A DNA stretch of 64,000 nt from Paraburkholderia sacchari. GTDB lineage: Bacteria; Pseudomonadota; Gammaproteobacteria; Burkholderiales; Burkholderiaceae. Every line of letters begins with the position of its first letter. The stretch's first letter is position 1. The translations under genes and the position numbers were made by a program. The notes under the pieces are model-generated. The model was not told the DNA's origin. It saw only the letters and a program-made list of their open reading frames with translations, and did not search any database. Shown one piece after another: positions 1 through 7,885 of this stretch. Location: assembly GCF_000785435.2 (NCBI RefSeq), contig NZ_JTDB02000009.1, positions 62,001 to 126,000 on the forward strand, given 5' to 3'.

Positions 1-1
1 G

Positions 2-439
2 GGCGGCGGCCCAGGCATCATGGAAGCGGCCAATCGCGGTGCGTTCGAAAGCCACTCGCTTACCGTCGGCATGAACATCGCGTTGCCGCGCGATCAGCTT
101 CCAAACCCGTATCTGACGCCCGAGCTGTGCTTCCGGTTTCACTACTTCGCCATCCGCAAGCTGCATCTGCTGGAGAAGGCGAAAGCCGCCGTGTTCTTTC
201 CGGGCGGCTACGGAACCTGCGACGAACTATTCGAAGTCCTGACGCTTTTGCAGACCCGCAAGATCGAGCCGATCCCGGTGGTGCTGGTGGGCGAAGCCTA
301 CTGGCGCGCGCTCGTGGATTTCGACTTGATGGCCGCGGAAGGAATGATCGCGCCGGGCGATCTCGCGCTCTTTCGCTTTTGCGAGAGCGCGGAGCAAATC
401 TGGTCGGCCATCCGCGGGTGGTACGACGCAAGAGGATGA
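2..439 (+). CDS. LOG-family protein (5'-truncated)
   Basis: The gene is cut by the window edge: the reading frame is open from base 2 and begins GGGPGIMEAANRG, a signature of the LOG/lysine-decarboxylase-like family, so the ATG at 20 is internal. A second family motif, PGGYGTCDELFE, follows about 60 residues later. LOG proteins are Rossmann-fold nucleoside-5'-monophosphate phosphoribohydrolases that release bases such as cytokinins; some members have other nucleotide substrates. The C-terminal half is intact and ends in the usual helical region. It is the first gene seen of a same-strand series running to 5213, so it may belong to the low-oxygen island. The substrate cannot be deduced. Confidence 0.88.
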   Translation, partial: GGGPGIMEAANRGAFESHSLTVGMNIALPRDQLPNPYLTPELCFRFHYFAIRKLHLLEKAKAAVFFPGGYGTCDELFEVLTLLQTRKIEPIPVVLVGEAYWRALVDFDLMAAEGMIAPGDLALFRFCESAEQIWSAIRGWYDARG

Positions 440-489
440 ACCGCATGCGGACGCAGGCGTCCGCGGTGTTTTCGAGGCAAGGAGGAGTG

Positions 490-954
490 ATGAATTGGCT
501 CGCAGAATATTTTTCGCGCAGAACCCCGGTGGTCAATATGTCGATGTGGGCGTATCCGCCTCTTCTGCTTGGCCCCGAAGGGCCGGTCGCACAGCAGCCG
601 CATTGTCTGCCGTACCCGGGCGTCGAACTGGTCTTCAGTCCCTGCGAGGCGGTGCGGCGCGGCACGCGCAGCGACGAGCTGCCGGCGCGCTACGACATGC
701 GCGGGCCGGCCGCGCGGGAGGTGCGTGAAATGGCGCATGACCGCGCGTTCTTCCAGTCGATCGAGATCTTTGCGCCGTCGCGTTACAACCGCGATTTCCT
801 CATCCGGGTGAACGACGCGTTCGCGTTCGTGCCGGTCTTTTCCGCCGATGGCGCGCCGGGCTTCTTTGGCAGTTGCGTGGAGCAGCCGGGCGCTTCGCCC
901 GCGCCGCAGCAGATGCCGCTGCCGTGGTGCTTCCGCGGCTATATCAGCATTTAA
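490..954 (+). CDS. Hypothetical protein, 154 aa
   Basis: I do not recognise this protein. The ATG at 490 is chosen because GGAGG at 481-485 gives a good ribosome-binding site; a GTG at 487 is also possible. The product is soluble, without signal peptide or membrane span, and is rich in aromatic residues and prolines, with a PPLLLGPEGP stretch near the N-terminus and a CFRGYISI end. It contains three scattered cysteines but no metal-binding pair. It lies between the LOG gene (50-bp gap) and the BON gene (17-bp gap) on the same strand and is probably co-transcribed with them. Codon use looks like its neighbours. Confidence 0.7.
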   Translation: MNWLAEYFSRRTPVVNMSMWAYPPLLLGPEGPVAQQPHCLPYPGVELVFSPCEAVRRGTRSDELPARYDMRGPAAREVREMAHDRAFFQSIEIFAPSRYNRDFLIRVNDAFAFVPVFSADGAPGFFGSCVEQPGASPAPQQMPLPWCFRGYISI

Positions 955-971
955 ATCAGGAGTGGCGAGCC

Positions 972-1646
972 ATGAAAACCGATATCGAATTGAAGCGCGA
1001 CGTGGAAGCCGAGTTCGCGTGGGACAAGTCGATCAATCTCGCGGAGATCGGCGTGGAAGTGTCGAACGGGGTGGTCACCCTGTCGGGGCATCCGGCCAGC
1101 TTCGCGCAGAAAATCGCGGCGGAGCGCGCGGCGGGCAGAGTCGCGGGCGTGCGCGGGATCGTCGTCGAAATGGAGGTGCGTCTGCCGCGCCACGATGCGC
1201 GCAGCGACGAGGACATCGCCAACACGGTGCGCTCGATTCTCGAATGGACCGTCGGCCTGAACAACCAGAACGTGCAGGTGCAGGTCGAGAAGGGCTGGGT
1301 CACGTTGCTGGGCGATTGCGACTGGGGCTACCAGAGCCACGCTGCGCTAAGCGCGATCGCGCGCATGCGCGGCGTAACCGGGGTCACCGACAAAATCCGC
1401 ATCCGCGGCGTGGCTTCGGCCGAGGACATCGCTAGCGGCATTCGCGATGCGATCCAGCGGCACGGGGATCGCGAAGCGAAGCACATCGGGATCGAGATCG
1501 ACGACGGCACCGCCATCCTGACCGGCAAGGTCGCCTCGCACGCCGAGCGGCGGCTCGTGTGCGGGGCGGCGAAGGCGACGCCGGGCGTGCGGGCGATCGT
1601 CGATCTTCTGCAGGTCGAAGGAATGGCAACGCAAGGAGCACTGTGA
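972..1646 (+). CDS. Triple BON-domain protein
   Basis: The 224-residue product consists of three consecutive BON domains at about 1-75, 78-145 and 150-220. Each has the alternating pattern of a helix followed by 'VxVxxGxVTLxG' (VEVSNGVVTLSG, VQVEKGWVTLLG, IEIDDGTAILTG) and then a helix ending in a 'GVxxVxxxI' strand. BON domains bind phospholipid or envelope ligands in OsmY and related proteins. There is no obvious signal peptide, so the location is probably cytoplasmic or membrane-peripheral. The start follows an AGGAG-like site at 958-962. Its TGA overlaps the ATG of the next gene by one base, indicating translational coupling. Confidence 0.9.
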   Translation: MKTDIELKRDVEAEFAWDKSINLAEIGVEVSNGVVTLSGHPASFAQKIAAERAAGRVAGVRGIVVEMEVRLPRHDARSDEDIANTVRSILEWTVGLNNQNVQVQVEKGWVTLLGDCDWGYQSHAALSAIARMRGVTGVTDKIRIRGVASAEDIASGIRDAIQRHGDREAKHIGIEIDDGTAILTGKVASHAERRLVCGAAKATPGVRAIVDLLQVEGMATQGAL

Positions 1647-1873
1647 TGGATCGCATGTTTCGCCGATTCGAATGGCTGGCGTTCGGCGTGGTGACGGCGT
1701 CGGCCATTGCTTGCGCGGGGTTCATCGTCGTCGAGCGATGCGGCGTGTCCTTGCAGGGCATCGTCGGTGCGCTCGCCGCCCAAGCGGCTGCCGACAACGC
1801 GCTCGCCTGCGAGCAGGCGAGCCAGCCGGCCCCGTGCTCACAACTTCAGGCCGAATGGAAGGGGGCGCAATGA
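1646..1873 (+). CDS. Small single-span membrane protein
   Basis: This 75-residue protein begins at an ATG sharing one base with the stop of the BON gene, and its own TGA overlaps the next ATG (ATGA), so it is tightly placed in the operon. After a basic N-terminus (MDRMFRRFEW) it has one hydrophobic span at about residues 11-27, followed by a soluble tail with three cysteines (near residues 30, 53 and 62). The pattern fits a signal-anchored inner-membrane protein with a periplasmic tail. I do not recognise a family. The double overlap makes it a real gene rather than chance. Confidence 0.72.
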   Translation: MDRMFRRFEWLAFGVVTASAIACAGFIVVERCGVSLQGIVGALAAQAAADNALACEQASQPAPCSQLQAEWKGAQ

Positions 1874-2337
1874 ACGCTTTAGCGCTATGTACACGCGAGG
1901 TCGCCACGTGCGGCCCGCAAGCATCCATCGTCGAAGCGGCAGCCAGAATGCGCGCGCTGCACGCGGGCGATCTCGTGGTGGTGAGCGATGAGGCAGGCGT
2001 GCGCGTGCCGGTCGGCATGCTCACCGATCGCGATATCGTGCTGGCCGTGGTGAGCCAGGATGCGTCGCCGGCGAAGCTCTATGCCGGAGACGTGATGTCG
2101 GCGCCCGCCGTGCTCGCGCATGGCACCGACGACTTCTGGCTGCTCGCGAAGCGCATGCGTCTGCACGGCGTGCGACGGTTGCCCGTGGTCGGCGAAGACG
2201 GCGCACTGGTGGGCATCGTCTCGCTCGACGACCTGCTTCATGCGGCCGCGAATCTGCTCGACGAGCTGCGTCTCATCGCGGCACGCCAGCAACATTTCGA
2301 AGCGAAACACCGCGGCGAGCCGAGTTCGTCCGAGTAG
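1870..2337 (+). CDS. CBS-domain pair protein
   Basis: The 155-residue protein carries two CBS motifs in tandem, about residues 1-65 and 70-130. Recognisable elements are VGMLTDRDIVLAVV at the end of the first and VVGEDGALVGIVSLDDLLH at the end of the second. CBS pairs bind adenine nucleotides and regulate partners or sense energy charge. The start overlaps the preceding stop as ATGA. Small CBS proteins of this kind are common in bacterial stress and low-oxygen gene sets, which fits the surrounding genes. The target is unknown. Confidence 0.92.
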   Translation: MNALALCTREVATCGPQASIVEAAARMRALHAGDLVVVSDEAGVRVPVGMLTDRDIVLAVVSQDASPAKLYAGDVMSAPAVLAHGTDDFWLLAKRMRLHGVRRLPVVGEDGALVGIVSLDDLLHAAANLLDELRLIAARQQHFEAKHRGEPSSSE

Positions 2338-2361
2338 CCGCGAAGCATCGAGGAGGTTCCC

Positions 2362-2886
2362 ATGAGCGCTTCATCACGCATCCTCGTGGTTTTCTATTCG
2401 CGCAGCGAGACCACGGCCGAGTTTGCCGGGCGGCTTGCCGCCGAGCTGGAAGGCGATTACGAACGGCTGCAGGAGGTCGAGTTCGGGCGGCGCGCGGGAC
2501 CGTTCGGATTCCTGTGCTCGATTCTCGATGTGGTCCGCAAGCGCCCCGCGCATTTGCGGCCGATGACGCACGCGCTCGCGAATTACGACGTGGTGCTGAT
2601 CGGCACGCCGGTGTGGGCCGCCCGCGCCTCCACGCCAGTCGCGACCTGGCTGGCGCAGCACGCGCACGAAGTGCGCGCCACGGCGTTTTTCTGCACGATG
2701 GGCTCGCGCGGCAGCGAAGACACATTCGCGCAGATGCAGAAGCTCGCGCACCTTGCGCCGCTCGCCACCTGCGCGATTTCCGCGCGCGACATGCAGCGCG
2801 ATGTGGCGGTGGAGAAGGTGGCCCGCTTCGTGCTCGCGATCAAGGACGCGCTGGCCGCGCGCGAACGCGAGGCGGTGCCCCGATGA
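2362..2886 (+). CDS. Flavodoxin-family protein
   Basis: The 174-residue product has an N-terminal flavodoxin fold: ILVVFYSRSETT (about residues 7-18) is the beta-strand and phosphate-binding loop for FMN, and VVLIGTPVWAARASTPV (about 77-93) is the loop that contacts the isoalloxazine ring. It is slightly longer than short-chain flavodoxins and resembles the menaquinone-dependent protoporphyrinogen oxidase/flavodoxin-like group. GAGG at 2351-2354 serves as ribosome-binding site. The TGA overlaps the start of the downstream oxidoreductase-patatin gene by ATGA, so a redox partnership between the two flavoproteins is a reasonable inference. Confidence 0.87.
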   Translation: MSASSRILVVFYSRSETTAEFAGRLAAELEGDYERLQEVEFGRRAGPFGFLCSILDVVRKRPAHLRPMTHALANYDVVLIGTPVWAARASTPVATWLAQHAHEVRATAFFCTMGSRGSEDTFAQMQKLAHLAPLATCAISARDMQRDVAVEKVARFVLAIKDALAAREREAVPR

Positions 2887-5213
2887 ACATGGCGTCGGAG
2901 CAGGCGGTGCGCGAGCAGCGCTTCGATTACGTGCTCGTGGGCGGCGGCATCGCCGGCGTGTCTGCGGCGCGTGCGCTGCGCCACGAGGCGCCGGGCGCGA
3001 GCATCGCGATCCTGTGCGGCGAGCCGGTCCTGCCGTACTGGCGTCCGCCGCTCACCAAGAGCTTTCTCATGGGAAAGAGCAGCGCGGCGCGGCTCACGAT
3101 TCACCCCGCCGACTTCTACGAAAGGCAGAACATCGTGCTGCTGCTGCACGCGCGGGCCGCTGCGCTCGATTGCGCCGCGCGCCGCGTGCAGCTCGAAGAC
3201 GGCAGCGCAGTAGGCTACGGCAAGCTGCTGATCGCGACTGGCGCCGCGCCATGCGTGCTGGACGTGCCGGGCGCGGCGCTGGCGGGCGTGCACCGTCTGC
3301 ACGATATCGGCGACGCCGTCGCGCTGCGCGCCGATGCGGCGGGCAAGCGCCGCGCGCTCGTGATCGGCGCGGGTTTCGCCGGCGTCGAGGCGGCGGCGGC
3401 TCTGCGCGAGCTGGGCCTTGACGTGACGCTCGTCGAGCGCTCGGAGCAGATCCTGCCGCAGCTGCATTCGGCGCTGCTTTCGGAGCGCTTTGCGAAGCTC
3501 GCCGCGCAGCACGGCGTCGAAGTGTTGACCGGGCTCACGCTCGCGCGCTTCACGGGCAGCCACCGGGTCGACGGCGCGGTGCTGGGCGATGGCCGCGTGC
3601 TCGCGTGCGACCTCGTGGTGGTCGCGACCGGCGTGGTGCCGAACTGCGCGTTTCTCGCGGGCAGCGGCATTGCGACGAATGATGGCGTGCTTGTCGACGA
3701 ATGCCTGCAATCGTCCGACCCGAACGTCTATGCGGCCGGCGACGTGGCGAATTTTCACGACCCGGTGCCGGGCGTGCGCCGGCGCATCGAGCACTGGGAC
3801 AACGCGGCGCGCCAGGGGCGCCTCGCGGCGCGCAACGTGCGCGGCGCGCGCATGCCGTATCGCGAGGTCTCGATCTTCTATGGCGACGTGTTCGACGTGC
3901 CCTATAACCTGCTCGGCGACCCGTCCGGCGCCCAGGAGGTCGTGGAGCGCGGCGAATTCCCGCTCGCGCCGTACTCGGTGCTGTTCATGAAGCACCACGT
4001 ACTGCGTGCGATGTTCTCGATCGGCGTGAGCCCGGACGAAGCGGTAGCCGCCGCAGAGATGATCCGCCACCGGCGCAATCTCGAAGGCAGCCGCGAGATG
4101 CTCGCGCAAGCGGGCTCGCGGCTGAGCGCCCTGCCTTCGCAGACCGTGCTCATCCTGCAGGGCGGCGGCGCGCTCGGGGCGTTCGAGGGCGGCGCGATCG
4201 CCGCGCTGGAATCGCATGGCGTGCGCCCCGACATCATCTCGGCCGTGTCCATCGGCGCGTTCAACGGCGCGATCGCCGCGAGCCATCCCGGACACGCGGC
4301 CGAGGCGCTCGACGCGTTCTGGCGCGAACTGTCGATCGAGGGCGTGGCAGCGCCGCAGCCCTGCGCGGACCTGCGGCAAGGCGCGCTCGCCTGGCATCTC
4401 GCGCTGTTCGGCGTGCCCAATTTCTTGCGGCCGCGCTGGTGGCCCGGCATCGGCAGCTACGCGCCGTGGTGGACGAGCTTCTACGATACCGGGCCGATGC
4501 TTGCGCTGCTGCGCCGCTACGTCGATTTCGACGCGCTGGCGGCGAGCCCCACACGGCTGCTGATCGGCGCCGTGGACGTCGCCAGCGGCGAGCGGCGCAT
4601 CTTCGACAGCTACGTCGAGCGCCTCGCGCCCGAGCATCTGCTCGCCAGCGGCAGCCTGCCCCCGGCGATGCCGTGGACCCAGATCGAGGGCCGCGCGTAC
4701 TGGGACGGCGGCATCGTCAGCAATTCGCCGCTCGATCTCGTGATCGAGCGCTGCGGGCAGGTGGCGGGGCGCGTGTTCGTTGTCGATCTGTTCTCCGGCG
4801 AGCGGCCGCTGCCGCAGAACCTCTTCGAGGTCATGCTGCGCCGGGACGAGATCGTTTATGCGGACCGCGTGCGCAATGATTTGCGCTTCGAGGAGCATGC
4901 CAACGACTTCCGCGACCTCGTCGAGCGCATCGCCGCCCAGCTCGACGCCGCGAGCGCCGCGCGCGTGCGGCAGTCGCCGGAGTACATCCGGCTGATGGGC
5001 AGCCACGCGCCGGTGAGCATCCACCGCATCGCGCTCGATGGTCCCGCGCCGGGCCGCGCGACGTTTGCGCGCGACTTCGATTTTTCGGCGGAATCGATCT
5101 CGACGCTCAGGGAGCTGGGCCGCGCGGCGGCGTTCGACGTGCTCGCCACGGGCGCTGCCATGACGCGCGGCGAGGGGGCGGTCGTCGGCCACCCCGACGA
5201 GGTGCGGAGCTAG
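2883..5213 (+). CDS. FAD/NAD(P)H oxidoreductase - patatin phospholipase fusion
   Basis: One uninterrupted 776-residue frame joins two enzymes. Residues about 14-400 are a ferredoxin-reductase-like pyridine-nucleotide oxidoreductase: FAD dinucleotide motif VGGGIAG at 19-25, a second NAD(P)H Rossmann motif VIGAGFAGVEAA near 160, and the FAD-closing motif YAAGDVA near 283. Residues from about 420 are a patatin-like lipase: oxyanion loop GGGALGAF at 427-434, nucleophile Ser456 in AVSIGAFNG, and catalytic Asp608 in WDGG. The C-terminal part resembles the DUF3734 extension of bacterial patatins. The start overlaps the flavodoxin gene stop (ATGA). The position before Ser456 that is normally Gly is Val. 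Function of the fusion is unknown; membrane-lipid hydrolysis linked to redox state is speculation. Confidence 0.9.
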   Translation: MNMASEQAVREQRFDYVLVGGGIAGVSAARALRHEAPGASIAILCGEPVLPYWRPPLTKSFLMGKSSAARLTIHPADFYERQNIVLLLHARAAALDCAARRVQLEDGSAVGYGKLLIATGAAPCVLDVPGAALAGVHRLHDIGDAVALRADAAGKRRALVIGAGFAGVEAAAALRELGLDVTLVERSEQILPQLHSALLSERFAKLAAQHGVEVLTGLTLARFTGSHRVDGAVLGDGRVLACDLVVVATGVVPNCAFLAGSGIATNDGVLVDECLQSSDPNVYAAGDVANFHDPVPGVRRRIEHWDNAARQGRLAARNVRGARMPYREVSIFYGDVFDVPYNLLGDPSGAQEVVERGEFPLAPYSVLFMKHHVLRAMFSIGVSPDEAVAAAEMIRHRRNLEGSREMLAQAGSRLSALPSQTVLILQGGGALGAFEGGAIAALESHGVRPDIISAVSIGAFNGAIAASHPGHAAEALDAFWRELSIEGVAAPQPCADLRQGALAWHLALFGVPNFLRPRWWPGIGSYAPWWTSFYDTGPMLALLRRYVDFDALAASPTRLLIGAVDVASGERRIFDSYVERLAPEHLLASGSLPPAMPWTQIEGRAYWDGGIVSNSPLDLVIERCGQVAGRVFVVDLFSGERPLPQNLFEVMLRRDEIVYADRVRNDLRFEEHANDFRDLVERIAAQLDAASAARVRQSPEYIRLMGSHAPVSIHRIALDGPAPGRATFARDFDFSAESISTLRELGRAAAFDVLATGAAMTRGEGAVVGHPDEVRS

Positions 5214-5390
5214 CCGCGCATCGCTCCATCCCTTGAATCACGCAATTCCGGTGCCTAATCTTGATAAGTGCTTCGCTTGAGCCACGGCGCGGACCTTTTT
5301 CGGGCTTTATCTGATCGCTTACCTCAGTCGATTGCCAGCCGCGCGTAACCTGGAGCAGTCCGAAAGTCCATCGTTGGGAGGGAACGAAGC

Positions 5391-7406
5391 GTGGACGCCA
5401 TTGCTCAATTCCTTGCAACCTCGGATTTCATCCCTCACGGCTATTGTCTGCACTGGTCGCTCCCGCTGATCTGGACATACGTGGGATCCGACGCGGTCAT
5501 CGCGCTTTCCTATTATTCGATACCGGTGGTGCTGTGGTCGTTCGCGCGCCGCCGCACCGATCTTCCGTTCAGTTGGCTGTTCCTTATGTTCGCGGTGTTC
5601 ATCCTCGCCTGCGGTACCACGCATTTGCTCGCCATCGTCGACATCTGGCACCCCGTCTATTGGCTGGATGCGGGCGTCAAGACCGTCACGGCGCTGGCTT
5701 CGCTGGCGACCGCCGCCGCCATGTGGCCGCTGATTCCGAAAGCGCTCGCGTTGCCGAGCCCGAAGCGGCTTTATCAAACGAACCGCGATCTCGTGCGCGA
5801 GGTCGCCGCGCGCCAGGCTGCGGAAGAGCGGCTGCGTTCGCTCACGCGCGAACTCGAAGAGCGGGTCGCGCAGCGCACGGCGGAACTCGAAAGCGCCAAC
5901 GAAGCGCTGCGCCGCAAGTCCGCGGACCACGAGCGCGCGGAACGGGAAATGCGCGACAGCCAGCAGCGGCTCCAGTCGATCGTCGATAACGCCGCCACCG
6001 TGGTCACAGTCAAACAGCTGGATCGCCGTTACGCGCTCGTCAACCGGCGCTTCGAAGCGGTTTTTCACATCGAACGGGGGCGTGCGCTGGGCAGTACGGA
6101 CGAGGCACTGTTTACGGCCAGGCGCGCGCTCGCGTTCCGCGAGGCGGACGAGCGGGTGCTGGCGGGAGAAGTCGACGAGCGGGAGGAGGAGGTCACGCTC
6201 GACGGCCAGCTGCACACCTTCCTTTCCGTGAGCTTTCCGATTCGCGACGCCGAAGGCCGCACGGTCGCGATCGGCGGCATTTCCACCGACATCAGCGAAC
6301 GCAAACGGGCGGAGGAGCGGCTCAGGCTCGTCGTGGAGGCCGCGCCCAACGCCATGATCATGGTGAACCGCGCCGGCCATATCGTGCTCGTGAATTCGCA
6401 GGCGGAGCGCGTGTTCGGCTACTCGCGCGACGAGTTGCTCGGTCTTGGCATCGACGAGCTCGTGCCGGCGAGACTGCGGGCGGGCCATCCCGCCTGGCGC
6501 GCGGCCTTCTTCGGCGACCCGAAGAGCCGGCCGATGGGCACCGGGCGGCATCTCTACGGCCTGCACCGCGACGGCAGCGAGTTTCCGGTGGAAATCGGCC
6601 TCAATCCGATCGAGACCGACGAAGGCATGTTCGTTCTGGCCGCGGTCGTCGACATTACTGAGCGCAGGCGCGCCGAGGACGCGCTGCAAGAGCGTACCGA
6701 CGAGCTCGCCCGCTCCAATCGCGACCTGGAGCAGTTCGCATACGTCGCCTCGCACGACCTGCAAGAGCCGCTGCGCGCCGTCGCCGGACCGTTGCAGCTT
6801 CTGCAGCGGCGCTACGAGGGGCAACTGGACGCGCGGGCGGACGAATACATCGGCCACGCCGTTGAAGGCGCCGCGCGCATGCAGGCGCTGATCGAGGATC
6901 TTCTGACGTATTCGCGCGTGGGACGGGCCGAAAATGTGTTCCAGCCGACGGAGTGCGAGGCCGCGCTCGACTACGCTCTGAAGAATTTGAGCACGGCCAT
7001 CGAGGAAGCCGGCGCACAGGTGCATCGTGGGCCGCTTCCCACGGTGCGCGCCATTGCGCCCCAGCTTTCGCTGCTGTTCCAGAACCTGGTGGGCAACGCG
7101 ATCAAGTTCCGGCGCAAGGAAGGGCCAGTGGAGATTCGCGTGGGCGCCGAACCGCGCGGCGGCGTTTGGCAGTTCCGCGTGAAAGACTACGGCATTGGTA
7201 TCGACGCACAATATTTCGAACGGATCTTCCTGATTTTTCAGCGCCTGCATACCCGACGCGATTATCCGGGCACTGGTATCGGACTCGCGCTGTGCAAGCG
7301 CATCGTGGAGCGTCACGGCGGCCGGATCTGGGTCGAATCCGAACCGGGCAAGGGCACGACGTTCTTTTTCACGCTGCCGGGGCAAGGCGGGAGCGAATCG
7401 CGATAA
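5391..7406 (+). CDS. Membrane histidine kinase with ethylene-receptor-like N-terminus and two PAS domains
   Basis: The 671-residue kinase starts at GTG (5391), supported by GGGAGGG at 5376-5382. Residues 25-117 form three hydrophobic spans whose spacing and residues match the ethylene-binding domain of plant ETR1: SDAVIALSYYSIP (Asp34, Tyr41, Pro45), CGTTH (Cys74, His78) and Lys97. In ETR1 the corresponding Cys65 and His69 bind Cu(I). A coiled segment (about 125-195) leads to two PAS domains (about 195-310 and 312-428), a HisKA domain with phospho-acceptor His455 in ASHDLQEP, and an ATPase domain with NLVGNAIKF, DYGIGID and GTGIGLAL. Two response-regulator genes follow directly. Ethylene or copper binding is inferred only from residue matches. 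Confidence 0.93.
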   Translation: MDAIAQFLATSDFIPHGYCLHWSLPLIWTYVGSDAVIALSYYSIPVVLWSFARRRTDLPFSWLFLMFAVFILACGTTHLLAIVDIWHPVYWLDAGVKTVTALASLATAAAMWPLIPKALALPSPKRLYQTNRDLVREVAARQAAEERLRSLTRELEERVAQRTAELESANEALRRKSADHERAEREMRDSQQRLQSIVDNAATVVTVKQLDRRYALVNRRFEAVFHIERGRALGSTDEALFTARRALAFREADERVLAGEVDEREEEVTLDGQLHTFLSVSFPIRDAEGRTVAIGGISTDISERKRAEERLRLVVEAAPNAMIMVNRAGHIVLVNSQAERVFGYSRDELLGLGIDELVPARLRAGHPAWRAAFFGDPKSRPMGTGRHLYGLHRDGSEFPVEIGLNPIETDEGMFVLAAVVDITERRRAEDALQERTDELARSNRDLEQFAYVASHDLQEPLRAVAGPLQLLQRRYEGQLDARADEYIGHAVEGAARMQALIEDLLTYSRVGRAENVFQPTECEAALDYALKNLSTAIEEAGAQVHRGPLPTVRAIAPQLSLLFQNLVGNAIKFRRKEGPVEIRVGAEPRGGVWQFRVKDYGIGIDAQYFERIFLIFQRLHTRRDYPGTGIGLALCKRIVERHGGRIWVESEPGKGTTFFFTLPGQGGSESR

Positions 7407-7432
7407 CCGCGCAACCCGGAAGGAGCGAGCCG

Positions 7433-7885
7433 ATGTCACGCAATGCGTTTGACGGCCTTGTCGAAATTCTGCTCGTCGAGGACAGCCCGACGGACGTGAT
7501 GATGACGCGCGAGGGGCTGGAGTACCACAGGGTGCTCAACCCGCTGCGGGTCGTGGACGACGGCGTCGCGGCGATGGCCTACCTGCGCCGCGAGGGTCCG
7601 TACCACGCCGCGCGCCGGCCGGGACTCATCATTCTGGATTTGAACCTGCCCAAGAAGAGCGGCAGGGAGGTGCTTCAGGAACTGAAGGACGACGCCGATC
7701 TGCGCAACATTCCGGTCGTGATCCTGACCACCTCCAGGTCCGAGGAGGACGTGGCGAAATCCTATGGACTGCATGCCAACTGCTACATCGCGAAGCCGGT
7801 GGATTTCGCGAGGTTTGCAGACGTGGTGCGCAGCATCAGCGAATTCTGGTTCGGCGTGGTCACGCTGCCACCCGGAGAGCAATGA
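7433..7885 (+). CDS. Single-domain response regulator (Rcp1-like)
   Basis: This 150-residue protein is a stand-alone receiver domain. The acidic pair is in LVEDSP, the phospho-acceptor is Asp69 in ILDLNLP, the conserved Thr/Ser is in ILTTSR, and the Lys is in AKPVD. The NLPKKSG sequence after the aspartate is typical of the Rcp1/phytochrome-associated receiver family, which often partners with kinases of the HisKA type found just upstream. It has no output domain, so it probably relays phosphate or binds another protein. The stop overlaps the next start by ATGA, forming a kinase-receiver-hybrid cassette. Confidence 0.95.
   Translation: MSRNAFDGLVEILLVEDSPTDVMMTREGLEYHRVLNPLRVVDDGVAAMAYLRREGPYHAARRPGLIILDLNLPKKSGREVLQELKDDADLRNIPVVILTTSRSEEDVAKSYGLHANCYIAKPVDFARFADVVRSISEFWFGVVTLPPGEQ

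Noticed and set aside
5319..7439. 706-codon minus-strand open frame opposite the ethylene-receptor-like kinase
   Set aside because: It is the antisense shadow of a clear kinase gene; low-complexity Arg/Ala/His composition and no recognisable domain.
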